Source: Bhargavaea ginsengi
GTDB taxonomy: Bacteria; Bacillota; Bacilli; Bacillales_A; Planococcaceae
NCBI RefSeq assembly: GCF_900109165.1
Contig: NZ_FNZF01000001.1
Location: forward strand, 921,376 to 985,375
Length of the DNA: 64,000 nt
Direction: 5' to 3'
Shown: in pieces, positions 33,055 through 41,631 of the stretch
Layout: each line of letters begins with the position of its first letter
How positions within the stretch are numbered: position 1 is the first letter of the stretch
Notes under the pieces: generated by a model
Told to the model about the DNA's origin: nothing
What the model saw: only the letters and a program-made list of their open reading frames with translations
Databases searched by the model: none
Translations under genes and position numbers: made by a program

Positions 33055-33789
33055 ATGAAGGTGATTCCTGTCGGGATCTGGGGTGGTTATCCGAAGGCGG
33101 AGTCGGCGACGTCATCGTTTCTGATCGAGCATGAAGGGTTCCGGGTGCTGTTCGACTGCGGGAGCGGGGTGCTGGCGCAGGTGCAGCGGTACATCAGGCT
33201 TGATGAGATTGATGCAGTTGTGATCAGCCATTATCATGCGGATCATGTGGCGGATATCGGGAGCCTGCAGTATCATCATCTGATTGCGTACTACACGGGG
33301 CGGCCGCTCCGGAAGCTGCCGTTTTACGCGCATGACCGGGATGCGGACGGCTTCGGGAAGCTGACGTATAAGGAAGTTGCCGGGGGGCATGCGGTGGCAC
33401 CGGGTGAGACGTACGAAATCGGGCCGTTTTCGGTGACGTTCGCCGAGACGGTGCATCCGGTGTACTGCCTGGCGGCACGGTTTGAGGTCGACGGCAAGGC
33501 GGTCGTATTCACCGCAGACACGGAGTTCCACGAGCCGCTCGCAGAATTCGCGTCGGGCGCCGATTTGCTTGTGAGCGAGGCGAATCTGTATGAGGAATAT
33601 AAGGGCAAGTCGCCTGGGCATATGGCGGGAAGCGAGGCCGGTGAGCTGGCGCGGCTCGCCGGTGCGAAGCGGCTGCTTCTGACCCACCTGCCGCAGGAAG
33701 GCGACGTGCAGCTGATCTTGTCGGCTGCTCAGGAAGCGTTCGGCGGGAGTGCGAGGCTGGCGGAAGCTGGAGAAGTGATAGAGGTATGA
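33055..33789 (+). CDS. MBL-fold metallohydrolase (YhfI/RNase Z-like)
   Basis: A 244-aa metallo-beta-lactamase-fold protein. Metal ligands are in SHYHADHVAD (near 62-68), HPVYCL, FTADTEFHE and the C-terminal THLPQ, the pattern of the YhfI group close to tRNase Z. The exosite needed for tRNA processing is not seen, so it is probably a hydrolase of small phosphodiesters or esters. The start at 33055 follows GGAGGGG. It is monocistronic and ends in a strong terminator. Confidence 0.85.
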   Translation: MKVIPVGIWGGYPKAESATSSFLIEHEGFRVLFDCGSGVLAQVQRYIRLDEIDAVVISHYHADHVADIGSLQYHHLIAYYTGRPLRKLPFYAHDRDADGFGKLTYKEVAGGHAVAPGETYEIGPFSVTFAETVHPVYCLAARFEVDGKAVVFTADTEFHEPLAEFASGADLLVSEANLYEEYKGKSPGHMAGSEAGELARLAGAKRLLLTHLPQEGDVQLILSAAQEAFGGSARLAEAGEVIEV

Positions 33790-33792
33790 ATG

Positions 33793-33832
33793 AGAACAGG
33801 GTTCCGTCGGGGATGGCGGAACCCTGTTCTTT
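33793..33832 (+). terminator. Terminator of the MBL gene
   Basis: GAACAGGGTTCCG and CGGAACCCTGTTC arms (13 bp) followed by TTT. Confidence 0.75.
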
Positions 33833-33843
33833 GTGGTGCTAAT

Positions 33844-33871
33844 TTGCCATTTCTGGATAATCATATAGAAT
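33844..33871 (+). promoter_or_regulatory. Promoter of the PhnA gene
   Basis: TTGCCA and TAGAAT with 16-bp spacing, 48 bp before the start codon. Confidence 0.6.
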
Positions 33872-33918
33872 GTTGTAGTTGGTGCTGCAGACATTTATCT
33901 GAAGGAGGATAAACGATC

Positions 33919-34254
33919 ATGGCTGTTTTGCCGAATTGCCCCAAATGCCAATCGGAGTATACTTACGAGGACCGCAATGTATTCGTATGTCCTGAATGTG
34001 GAAACGAGTGGACACATGAAGATGGTGAAAAAAGTGAGGAAAACGTTGTAAAAGACGTCCACGGCAATGTTTTGAAAGATGGAGATACGGTGACCGTCAT
34101 CAAAGATTTAAAAGTGAAGGGCAGTTCCTCAGTCCTCAAAATCGGTACGAAAGTAAAAGGGATTCGCATCGTTGATGGTGATCACAATATTGATTGCAAA
34201 ATCGATGGATTTGGTGCCATGCAACTAAAATCTGAATTTGTGAAAAAGGCCTAA
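33919..34254 (+). CDS. PhnA/YjdM-type zinc-ribbon protein
   Basis: A 111-aa protein with an N-terminal zinc ribbon (CPKC...CPEC, residues 8-27) and a C-terminal SH3-like PhnA domain ([23 protein letters not shown]). This is the YjdM family, once named alkylphosphonate uptake protein; its role is unclear and no phosphonate genes adjoin it. The gene is AT-richer than its neighbours, which may mean strong codon selection or transfer. It has its own promoter, an AAGGAGG-type ribosome binding site and a terminator. Confidence 0.9.
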   Translation: MAVLPNCPKCQSEYTYEDRNVFVCPECGNEWTHEDGEKSEENVVKDVHGNVLKDGDTVTVIKDLKVKGSSSVLKIGTKVKGIRIVDGDHNIDCKIDGFGAMQLKSEFVKKA

Positions 34255-34258
34255 TCAT

Positions 34259-34296
34259 GGTCCCGTATTCCGCTATGGAATACGGGGCCATTTTTC
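34259..34296 (+). terminator. Terminator of the PhnA gene
   Basis: GGTCCCGTATTCC and GGAATACGGGGCC arms, a five-base loop and TTTTT. Confidence 0.9.
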
Positions 34297-34324
34297 GCAC
34301 ACCACAGGTGATGAAGGAAGGCCC

Positions 34325-34380
34325 TAATCTTCAAACTCGGACGCCTATTCTTCAAACTCAGACCGTTTTATTTCAAACTC
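34325..34380 (+). repeat. 21-nt array, core TAATCTTCAAACTC (three units), after PhnA
   Basis: CAAACTC recurs at 34332, 34353 and 34374, exactly 21 nt apart. The third unit is diverged at its left end. The array reads in the same direction as the PhnA gene but lies after that gene's terminator, unlike most arrays here. Confidence 0.75.
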
Positions 34381-34391
34381 ACTCGAAATAG

Positions 34392-34423
34392 AAAGGGGGT
34401 TCGCCGCGGCGAACCCCCTTTCC
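34392..34423. terminator. Bidirectional terminator between array and NERD gene
   Basis: AAAGGGGGTTCGC and GCGAACCCCCTTT form a very stable stem adjoining the NERD stop codon. Confidence 0.85.
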
Positions 34424-35391
34424 TCATTCCTGCCGGCGCGTCAGGGGCGTGGTATAGTCCCAGGCATAACAGGTCGACCGCCCGTCGCCGTCTTTGTTCA
34501 GTGGATAGAACTGAAGCAGACGGGAGGCGGCTCCCGGGCTTTTCATGCCGAACAGCTCCCGGACCTGTCTGTTCACAATCGTCCCGCTCCTTAGGGTGAA
34601 CCAGTCTTGCAATGTGCGGGTGAAGGGGTCGGCAGTTTTCCATTTGCAGGCCGGGCACAACCAGACCCGTTCACTTTTTCTTCCGAGCCGGCTATTACAA
34701 GTTTCACAGAGCGGCCCCCACTCAACCTCTTCGGCAGAAATGCCAAACCGTCCGATCAGCGGGAAGGCGATATAGGGCCTGTTATGGCGGCGGATGTAGT
34801 CGGCAAGTTGACGGAGTTCCTGGACGGTCATTCCCGTCTTCTTCTCTTTTTCGGCAAGGTGTCCACGGATTTCACGGAGGCTGAAGATGCGTCCATTGGC
34901 TGGAGGTTTCTCGATGATCGCACTTCCCGTCATGATGACAGCGCCATCTGCCCCGAACGGTATACCGTGCAGATGAAACCAGACCTGCAGGTTGGCGATT
35001 TCGTCCTGCAACTGCAGCATGGGGCAGTCGTAGCGATCAGTGATGCTTCCATGTTCATCTACCTTGTCCAGCCTCTTGGGGTGTTCCTCAAACCGGAGTC
35101 TTCCAGCCATATTCTTGGCTTCATAAATAACCGCTCCCGAGGGCAGGAGGATCAGGACATCGATCTGAACGTATTGCCCGGGCGTGACTTCCAAATTGAC
35201 ATCCAAAGAATGGGCCACGGGACTTTCAGTCGCCGGATGTAGTTCAGGACCTTTTCTTCTCCCGCTATTCCCGCTTTGATGGAATTCATTTTCCCCTGAA
35301 TATCTGTGTAAGATCGGTGACGGCTGCCAACACGGACAAGCAGCCGTTCATGCGCATTCCCTTTAAGGACCGACATCGATTCGTTCCCCAA
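34424..35391 (-). pseudogene. NERD-domain protein gene with a frameshift
   Basis: The minus strand encodes the same protein as the intact gene at 46083-47075, but in two frames. The first part (TTG start at 35391 after AGGGGAGG) covers HERLLVRVGSRH and IKAGIAGEEKVLNYIRR. It then needs a one-base shift near 35220-35235 to join AHSLDVNLEVTPGQYVQIDV. The rest is complete: the NERD core with VIYEAKNMAGRLRF, a zinc ribbon (CETC...CPAC) and a C-terminal winged-helix-like region. No slippery heptamer is evident at the joint. It may be a true pseudogene, a sequencing error or, less likely, programmed frameshifting. Confidence 0.75.
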
Positions 35392-35497
35392 CGGATCCTC
35401 CCCTTCCTTTTTCCGAACCATAACATATCGGGGAACAAGCCGGAAGACAACTTGGCATCTTTGGATTTTGAAGCATTATTGCATGTCAAAATTGAAA

Positions 35498-35525
35498 AAT
35501 GCCCCGGCTGGCGGGGCATTCATAC
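35498..35525 (-). terminator. Terminator of the guanidino-compound operon
   Basis: AATGCCCCG/CGGGGCATT with a T run on the minus strand, about 90 nt after the permease stop and beyond its 21-nt array. Confidence 0.8.
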
Positions 35526-35539
35526 GAGCGTTATTAGAC

Positions 35540-35596
35540 GGGTTTGAAGATTAGTGTCTTGAGTTTGAAGATTACCCGCCTGAGTTTGAAGATTAG
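35540..35596 (-). repeat. 21-nt array, core TAATCTTCAAACTC (three units), after the amino acid permease
   Basis: Plus-strand units begin at 35540, 35561 and 35582 (GGGTTTGAAGATTAG, GAGTTTGAAGATTAC, GAGTTTGAAGATTAG). Read on the minus strand the core follows the permease stop codon by about 14 nt. Confidence 0.85.
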
Positions 35597-35609
35597 TACA
35601 CCCACGCCC

Positions 35610-37025
35610 TCACTCCGCAGCCGCCGGCGGGTCGGGCAACACTTTCTTCCCGCGCATTTCCTTCACCTTGAAGAACACCATGCAGGCGATGAAGAAGCCG
35701 ACGCCGTAAATCAGGCCGATGCGCTGGGTCGGATCGACGAACAGGAATCCGAGGATGAGCAGGCAGAAGGCGATGCAGAACAGTGGCAGGAACGGATAGA
35801 GCGGCGCCTTGAATTTCAGGTCCTCGATGCGGCCGCCATCCCGCACATACTTTCTGCGGAACATGAACTGGCTGGCGGCGATGCCCATCCAGGAGATCGT
35901 GACGGAGATGCCGGCGATCGACATCAGCAGGACAAAGACGGCGTCGGCTTCCATGAAACTGGTCAAAAGCGACAGGAGCGAGAAGACCATCGTGAAGAGC
36001 AGCGCGTTCAGCGGGACTTTGCGCTTGGTCAGCTTGCGGAACACGCCTGGCGCCATGCCTTCGCCTGACATCGACCAGAGCAGGCGCGTCGATGCATAGA
36101 GGCACGAGTTGCCGACAGACAGGATTGCCGTCAGGATGATGAAGTTCATGATGTCCGCGGCGAACGGCACGCCGGCGATCGTCATGAGCGTGACGAACGG
36201 GCTTTCAAGCAAGCCGAGTTCGGACGCCGGGAAGATGGAAGACAAAATGACGATGGATGCGATGTAGAACAGGATGATCCGGACGAGGATCGTGCGGATT
36301 GCACGCGGGATGTTCTTTTCCGGGTTTTCCGTTTCTCCGGCAGCCACCCCGACCAGCTCCGAGCCCTGATAGGAGAAGATGACGTTCATCATCGTTACAA
36401 AGACGATGGCGATCCCCGCCGGGAACAGGCCGGTCGGCGCAAGGTTGGACAGCCCCGGTGTCGGCCGGTCGGCGAGCGGCACCGCTCCGAAGATGGCTAG
36501 CGCGCCGATGATGATAAACGCGATGACCGCCAGCACCTTAATGCCGGCGAACCAGAACTCCGCCTCCGCGAAGCCCCGTGTCGACAGTGCATTCAGCCCG
36601 AACAGAAGCAGCATGAAGACTGCGCACCAGATCCAGACCGGCACATCCGGGTACCAGTGCTGCATGAGAATCCCGGCTGCGGTAAACTCGACGCCCGCGG
36701 TCGCGGCTGATCCGACGAAGTACATCCAGCCAAGCGAGAACCCGGCGGAAGGACTGATAAATTTTGTGGCGTACGTCTGAAAGGATCCGGTGACCGGCAT
36801 ATGGGTCGCCAGTTCTCCGAGGCAGGTCATGACCATGTACAGGATGAGCCCTCCGACGAGATAACCGAGAATGGCGCCTCCCGGACCGGCCTGGTTGATC
36901 GTATATCCGGCGTTCAGGAACAGCCCCGTCCCAATGACACCGCCCAGGCTCAGCATCAGCAAGTGCCGGCTCTTCATGGAGCGGTTCAGTTCCTGTGGAG
37001 GCAGCAGCGTTTGTGGATCGTTCAT
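35610..37025 (-). CDS. APC-family amino acid permease
   Basis: A 471-aa transporter with twelve predicted helices. The APC signature SLGGVIGTGLFLNAGYTINQAGPGG is at the N-terminus, and SYQGSELVGVAAGETENPEKN is the typical loop. It is closest in type to basic and general amino acid permeases such as RocE/AapA. As the last gene of an operon for arginine-like compounds it probably imports arginine, a methylarginine or a related guanidino compound. Two adjacent ATGs are possible; the second (37025) has the better spacing to GGGGG. Two stable hairpins separate it from the gene before it. Confidence 0.85.
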   Translation of the reverse strand: MNDPQTLLPPQELNRSMKSRHLLMLSLGGVIGTGLFLNAGYTINQAGPGGAILGYLVGGLILYMVMTCLGELATHMPVTGSFQTYATKFISPSAGFSLGWMYFVGSAATAGVEFTAAGILMQHWYPDVPVWIWCAVFMLLLFGLNALSTRGFAEAEFWFAGIKVLAVIAFIIIGALAIFGAVPLADRPTPGLSNLAPTGLFPAGIAIVFVTMMNVIFSYQGSELVGVAAGETENPEKNIPRAIRTILVRIILFYIASIVILSSIFPASELGLLESPFVTLMTIAGVPFAADIMNFIILTAILSVGNSCLYASTRLLWSMSGEGMAPGVFRKLTKRKVPLNALLFTMVFSLLSLLTSFMEADAVFVLLMSIAGISVTISWMGIAASQFMFRRKYVRDGGRIEDLKFKAPLYPFLPLFCIAFCLLILGFLFVDPTQRIGLIYGVGFFIACMVFFKVKEMRGKKVLPDPPAAAE

Positions 37026-37040
37026 CATTTCCCCCTGTCC

Positions 37041-37073
37041 GGCGGTTCCGTAACCCTTCAGCCGGAAACCGCC
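37041..37073 (-). other. Hairpin before the permease gene
   Basis: GGCGGTT-CCG and CGG-AAACCGCC arms around 12 bases, just upstream of the ribosome binding site. There is no T run. It may tune permease expression or mRNA stability. Confidence 0.45.
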
Positions 37074-37140
37074 TGTTTTGTTGTGAATCCGCTTACAGCA
37101 ATGGCTAATGGTGGCAATTTTCAGTCACTATCACTATCGG

Positions 37141-37187
37141 AAATGGGAGGACCCGGTCGCGCGACGGCGGTCGGTTCCTCCCCATTT
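37141..37187 (-). other. Long intercistronic hairpin after the DDAH gene
   Basis: AAATGGGAGGA and TCCTCCCCATTT arms with further GC pairing inside. The T run is weak, so partial termination or 3'-end protection of the upstream mRNA is more likely than full termination. Confidence 0.5.
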
Positions 37188-37194
37188 CTCTTAA

Positions 37195-37962
37195 TCAAAA
37201 CCTCAGCGACAGACAGCTGAGTCCCCCGTCCTGCTTTTGGACTTCGCTCATGTCGAGCTCCAGGGTCCGGTAACCGGCTTCTTCGATCTTGCGCTTCGTT
37301 TCCGGGTAGCCGGACGGGATGATGACGGTGTCGTTGACCTTGATGCAGTTGGCGGAGTACTCGTCTTCCTTGCTGATGACGATCCGGTTGTAATCCGCAA
37401 AGGCCGGGTGGTCAATGAACTCTCCGGCGACGACCATGTTGTTGTTGCCGAGGTAGGCAATCCCCGTCTTCAGGTGGAAGAATTCCTTGAGCGGCAGGAT
37501 GTCCGCCTTGTATCCTTCTTTTTCAAGAATCTCTTTGAGCTGGCGGGCGCCTTCTTCATTGGTGCGCTCGGACAGGCCGATGTAAAAGTGCTCGTCTGCC
37601 TGGAGCACATCGCCGCCGTCGAGATAACCGGGTGCTTCGATACGGTAGAACTTGTCGTAGAATTTCTTCAGGGCCTCTTCGATCGCTTCCTTTTCCCCAT
37701 TTCGGGATTCCGCGCCCGGATTGGCGATCACGGCGAATTCCGGTGTCAGGACAGCAGGGTCCTCGACGAATACGGAGTCCGGGTACTGCTCGTCTGCCTG
37801 AAGTTCGGTTGCTTCGACATCGCAGCTTTTCAGCGCTTCGACGTAGGCTTTGTGCTGTTCGACGACCTTCTCATAGTCCGGCTTGCCGAGGTCGGAGGTT
37901 GTCAGCCCGTCCACATAGCTTCTGGCGGGCGCTTTGACGATGACGTTCTGGAATCGGGACAT
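37195..37962 (-). CDS. Dimethylarginine dimethylaminohydrolase (DDAH)
   Basis: A 255-aa guanidino-group hydrolase of the pentein fold. Landmarks are DSVFVEDPAVL near 60, the Asp-rich EAPGYLDGGDVLQ near 110 with the substrate-binding and catalytic acid/His region, and the C-terminal catalytic Cys in GGLSCLSLRF. It would convert N-omega-methylarginines to citrulline and methylamines. The start at 37962 follows AAAGGAAG; 13 nt separate it from the RocB gene. Together with the second pentein enzyme in this operon it indicates use of arginine derivatives as a nitrogen source. Confidence 0.88.
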   Translation of the reverse strand: MSRFQNVIVKAPARSYVDGLTTSDLGKPDYEKVVEQHKAYVEALKSCDVEATELQADEQYPDSVFVEDPAVLTPEFAVIANPGAESRNGEKEAIEEALKKFYDKFYRIEAPGYLDGGDVLQADEHFYIGLSERTNEEGARQLKEILEKEGYKADILPLKEFFHLKTGIAYLGNNNMVVAGEFIDHPAFADYNRIVISKEDEYSANCIKVNDTVIIPSGYPETKRKIEEAGYRTLELDMSEVQKQDGGLSCLSLRF

Positions 37963-37975
37963 GGAGATCTTCCTT

Positions 37976-39616
37976 TCAGGATGAGTGGTTGTATTGGGTT
38001 GCGGCATGTTCACTTCTTTCAATAAACAGCTTGCGGATCAGCGTCTCCAGCATGATCGGCAGCCGGCGGAAGGCACTGTCGGTGTGGAGGCGCTCTGTGC
38101 GCTGATGGGCGTCACGGCCCAGCGGTCCGACGTTCAGTACGGAAGCGTTCAGTTTCCGCATGTCTTCAAACGGGATGCTGTACGTGTCCCCCCAGACCGG
38201 GGTGTTGCGTTCGTAGGCGGTCCAGCCTGCACTGCCGTCACGGTAGTTCACATAGCTCAGGTCACAGATGCCGTTGAAGTAGTGAACCTGCTCCAGTTCG
38301 GTGCCGAGCGTTCGTGCGGTGTCCTGCATGAGCGAGACCGCATCCCGGATCAGCTGGTCCTCTGTGGAATTGACCGCCGGGTAGTATGGCGGCGCGTATA
38401 GAAGGACAATTGCCGGTGACAGTTCCTGGCATTCGATCATGAGCCGGTCGGCGACGGCGAAGCTCTGCGCCCGCTCGTCCGGACCGGCCAGGGCTATTGC
38501 TTTTTCCTTCAGCTTACGGACCTCTTCCTCGCCAAGTTTGTCTTCCGCATGAGTCAGGATCTGCTCGTAGCGGTACACCTTCACGTCACCGACGCCGCTT
38601 ACGCCGTGGCGGCGGCACAGTTCCCTATAGGCCGAGTTGCACGCGGATGCCGCTTCACCGGCAACCTTTTCGAATGTCTCCATGACGTCCGCCGCCGTGC
38701 GCTTGAAGAGGAAGACATTATAGAGCGCGGCCGCGCGGTACGGTGTCTGGGTGGAGTACTGGTCCTTCAGGTCCCGCTGGTACAGCGAAACCGGGAGCGG
38801 TGTCTTCTCACCATACACGCTCTCCTCGAACAGGTCGCTGAACTCCATCTGCTGCGTCATATAGGAAGCGATATAGTTTGCAGTCAGGCCCTGTAGCGGT
38901 TCCCCGACGTGGGTTTCCTTTCCATAGAACAGGGCAGCCGGCATGATCTTGCCGATCGTTCCGGAGTAGATATACTCCTTTGTGTCGCCCGGTTCCTGCG
39001 TGAAGGACGGCTCCCCGTTCAGGAACAGGCTGAATGTGAGCCCTTCCTTCTCGGCGATTTCAAGCATGACACCCACCGCGGCCCGCATCCCTGCGGAGTT
39101 CACTTCCTCATCCGGTACGGTCAGGAGAAGAAGGTTGACCGGCCAATCTTCGTCGATCGCCTGCTCGAGCAGCGAAAGATGGGCGGTTAGGCCCGCCTTC
39201 ATGTCCATCGTGCCTCTGCCGAACAGGTACTCACCCGACTCCAGGTCGGCGCGCGCTTCCGCGTGGAGCGTGTCCTTGACGTCGTGGAGCTTTGCCGTCA
39301 GTTCCTCCGGCAAAGTCGAAAGCGCCTGAAGGGCTCCGTATTCCTCGGTCTGGACCGTGTCAAAATGGCTGATCAGCACGATCGTATCCGTCGCATAAGG
39401 ATGCTTGTAAAGTGCCGTCACCGTCTGGCGGCCAAGGCCCGCATCGTGAAGAGCGACCCGTTCCGGATGCTGCTGGAAGTGAGGCATTTCGCGGAGTTTC
39501 GTCTCGAGCCGCTGCGCAAACAGCCGCTCTCCTTCCGTCAGCGTCCGGCTGTCCCAGCTGACCAATTCACAGAGAAGCGCGCGGCGTGCTTCAGGTGTGC
39601 TCCATCGGCGTCCCAT
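37976..39616 (-). CDS. rocB: RocB-like M20-family peptidase
   Basis: A 546-aa M20 hydrolase of the RocB type (arginine utilisation). Metal-site motifs are LISHFDTVQ, GRGTMDMKAG, the catalytic Glu in VPDEEVNSAG, and a long insertion typical of RocB. Its reaction is not established. The ATG at 39616 follows AAGGGG and matches the usual RocB N-terminus. An ATG at 39664 overlapping the upstream stop codon (ATGA) is an alternative. It sits between two pentein-fold guanidino hydrolases. Confidence 0.82.
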   Translation of the reverse strand: MGRRWSTPEARRALLCELVSWDSRTLTEGERLFAQRLETKLREMPHFQQHPERVALHDAGLGRQTVTALYKHPYATDTIVLISHFDTVQTEEYGALQALSTLPEELTAKLHDVKDTLHAEARADLESGEYLFGRGTMDMKAGLTAHLSLLEQAIDEDWPVNLLLLTVPDEEVNSAGMRAAVGVMLEIAEKEGLTFSLFLNGEPSFTQEPGDTKEYIYSGTIGKIMPAALFYGKETHVGEPLQGLTANYIASYMTQQMEFSDLFEESVYGEKTPLPVSLYQRDLKDQYSTQTPYRAAALYNVFLFKRTAADVMETFEKVAGEAASACNSAYRELCRRHGVSGVGDVKVYRYEQILTHAEDKLGEEEVRKLKEKAIALAGPDERAQSFAVADRLMIECQELSPAIVLLYAPPYYPAVNSTEDQLIRDAVSLMQDTARTLGTELEQVHYFNGICDLSYVNYRDGSAGWTAYERNTPVWGDTYSIPFEDMRKLNASVLNVGPLGRDAHQRTERLHTDSAFRRLPIMLETLIRKLFIERSEHAATQYNHSS

Positions 39617-39660
39617 CGGCTGTTCCCCCTTGTTCATCTGTTTTTGTTCGTATGCCAGAG

Positions 39661-40536
39661 TCATGTAGTTCTCACCACCGGGCAGGTCAGGCAAGTCGGC
39701 CCGCCGGTTCCTTTATAAGAGATTTCATCGCCTTTGTATTCATACACGGTTGCACCGGCTTCCTCGAGGTCCGCTTTCGTCACGGGATTGCCCGCCGGAA
39801 TGACCACTTTGCGCGGTGCCAACGCGAGGACGTTGCAACCGAGATTCTCATACTCGTCCTGAGGCACTTCGACCAGCCGGACCCCATTTTCAATGAGGCG
39901 CTGACGAAGGAATACCGGCATGAGCGGGGAATGGACGACGGCCAGATCCTTGTCGACGATGCTCAGGAACGACATCAGATGGAGGCACTCCGCCTCCCCG
40001 CGGTCATGCGGCAGCTGCACTTCGATGAATTCATCAATAAATGGGGCAGTGATTTCGCGGAGCTGTCTAATCGCTTCATCATTTGTCCGGTAACCCCTGC
40101 CGACCGCAATCGTCCGGTTGTCGAGCCAGACGATGTCTCCACCGTCGGAGACCGCATCCCCTTCCAGTTCACCAATGACCGGAATGCCTTTTTCTTCGAG
40201 AAACTTCTTATAGACCTGCGCCTCCGGCTGCCGGAGGGCCTTGCCTGATTTCAGGATGATGGCTCCCGCCGGTGTAAACTTGACCGGATCGTGCGCATAA
40301 AGCGAGTCGAGTCCCGTCTCCTCTGCCTCCGGAAGAAAGTCGATCTCTTCGACATGCTCTTTCAGGATATCGAGGAACGCCTCATACTCCCGGAGCGCTT
40401 CCTCGTATTCAGGAACCTCGGCATAGTTAAAGCGCTTCCAGTTTTCATCAAGATGCTTTTGGCTTTTGAATGCTTCCTGAGGCCGCTTGACGATCACACG
40501 TCGGAGCGGCTCATGCATGGATGACAGATAAACCAT
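39661..40536 (-). CDS. Amidinotransferase/DDAH-like pentein enzyme
   Basis: A 291-aa guanidine-modifying enzyme, distantly related to the DDAH two genes downstream. Landmarks are MHEPLRRVIVKRP at the start, DSLYAHDPVKFT, DAVSDGGDIVWLDN, the His region ECLHLMSFLSIV and the catalytic Cys in GGPTCLTCPV. Substrates could be arginine, methylarginine or another guanidino acid. It is the first gene of the operon and lies directly behind the IclR-type operator. The start at 40536 follows AAGGAG. Confidence 0.82.
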   Translation of the reverse strand: MVYLSSMHEPLRRVIVKRPQEAFKSQKHLDENWKRFNYAEVPEYEEALREYEAFLDILKEHVEEIDFLPEAEETGLDSLYAHDPVKFTPAGAIILKSGKALRQPEAQVYKKFLEEKGIPVIGELEGDAVSDGGDIVWLDNRTIAVGRGYRTNDEAIRQLREITAPFIDEFIEVQLPHDRGEAECLHLMSFLSIVDKDLAVVHSPLMPVFLRQRLIENGVRLVEVPQDEYENLGCNVLALAPRKVVIPAGNPVTKADLEEAGATVYEYKGDEISYKGTGGPTCLTCPVVRTT

Positions 40537-40552
40537 ATTGATCAAGCTCCTT

Positions 40553-40590
40553 TTTCCGTTGTACGGAAAGTATTTTCATTAAACGGAAAG
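40553..40590. promoter_or_regulatory. Putative IclR-type operator pair
   Basis: TTTCCGT-TGT-ACGGAAA (40553-40569) is a perfect inverted repeat. A second, degenerate copy (TTTCATTAAACGGAAA) follows, with the ACGGAAA half-sites 20 bp apart. The pair lies between the guanidino operon and the divergent IclR-type gene. Confidence 0.7.
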
Positions 40591-40736
40591 TTGTTACGAT
40601 TAATATAGTCAATTCGTGCTATACTGTCAATATATTTTGAACCTTCATTTCAGGAATATCTTTCTTCTATACAAAGAGAAGTCAACTGGCATACATAACA
40701 CGTTAGAATCGGTTCACAATCAAAGGAGAAGTTGCA

Positions 40737-41468
40737 ATGCAGGCACTGGAACGGGCAATGAGTATTACGGGACTATTATCGGAGGCGGAAAATGGGGGAA
40801 TGTCGATCTCGGACCTTTCCAAGAAAAGCGGACTCGCGCTCGGCACGATGCACCGGATCCTGAAAGGGATGGAAAAGCAGCGGATGGTTGAGCAGGACCC
40901 ACAGACCAAACTGTACCGGCTCGGCCCGGTTTGGCTGGAATACGGTCTCCGCCTGTATGACTCGATGGATTACATCACCAAGATCCGGCCAGAACTCGAG
41001 CGTCTCTCCCGCGAGGTAAAGGAAAGCGTGTATCTGAGCCGGCCATCGGGCCATGAGGCGATTGTGATGGAGCGCATTGACAGTGATGACAATCCGATCC
41101 GGATCAATGACCCGCTCGGCATCCGGATCCCGCTCCATATCGGGGCTGCCAACAAGGCCATGCTCGCGGATATGCCGCCTGGAGAAGCTGCGGAAATCAT
41201 CGGCCAACTCGTCCCCCGCGACGAGCAGCAGGCTTTCCATGCCGGGCTTGCGGCCATCCGGCAGGCCGGATATGCCGAAAGCCACGGTGAACGCACACCC
41301 GGCACCTCTTCAGTTGCCGTCGCTGTCAGGGATGGGCTCGGCACCCTCGTCGGCGCCGTCTCAATCGGCTTCATCAGCTATGACCTGACCGAAGAGCGGC
41401 TCGCTTACCTGTCGGAGAAAGTAAAAGAAACCGGTGCCCGTATTTCAAGGAATCTGGGGGCCGGCTGA
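40737..41468 (+). CDS. IclR-family transcriptional regulator
   Basis: A 243-aa regulator: winged helix at residues 5-65 (MSISDLSKKSGLALGTMHRIL) and an effector-binding domain (about 80-240) with the IclR signature SVAVAVRDGLGTLVGAVSI. The start follows AAAGGAGAAG. It is divergent from the amidinotransferase-RocB-DDAH-permease operon, with paired operator sites between them, so it probably controls that operon and itself. A TATACT -10 lies at 40620-40625. It is followed by an in-frame 21-nt array and a terminator. Confidence 0.9.
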   Translation: MQALERAMSITGLLSEAENGGMSISDLSKKSGLALGTMHRILKGMEKQRMVEQDPQTKLYRLGPVWLEYGLRLYDSMDYITKIRPELERLSREVKESVYLSRPSGHEAIVMERIDSDDNPIRINDPLGIRIPLHIGAANKAMLADMPPGEAAEIIGQLVPRDEQQAFHAGLAAIRQAGYAESHGERTPGTSSVAVAVRDGLGTLVGAVSIGFISYDLTEERLAYLSEKVKETGARISRNLGAG

Positions 41469-41492
41469 GGATCGGGAAAGCGGGGAGGGAGC

Positions 41493-41575
41493 TAATCTTC
41501 AAACTCGGGAGCCTAATCTTCAAGCTTGGGCACCTAATCTTCAAACTCACGCCACTAATCTTCAAACTCAGGCGA
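41493..41575 (+). repeat. 21-nt array, core TAATCTTCAAACTC (four units), after the IclR gene
   Basis: TAATCTTCAA begins at 41493, 41514, 41535 and 41556, exactly 21 nt apart. The first TAA is 27 nt after the first base of the gene's TGA, so all four TAA triplets are in the reading frame of the gene. A terminator follows. Confidence 0.9.
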
Positions 41576-41594
41576 AACCCGTCTCACCCCACAC

Positions 41595-41626
41595 AAAAAC
41601 CCCCTTCGCCAAAGCGAGGGGGTTTT
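41595..41626. terminator. Bidirectional terminator, IclR and AbgT genes
   Basis: AACCCCCTTCGC and GCGAGGGGGTT arms with A and T runs on both sides, shared by the convergent genes. Confidence 0.85.
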
Positions 41627-41631
41627 CAGCA

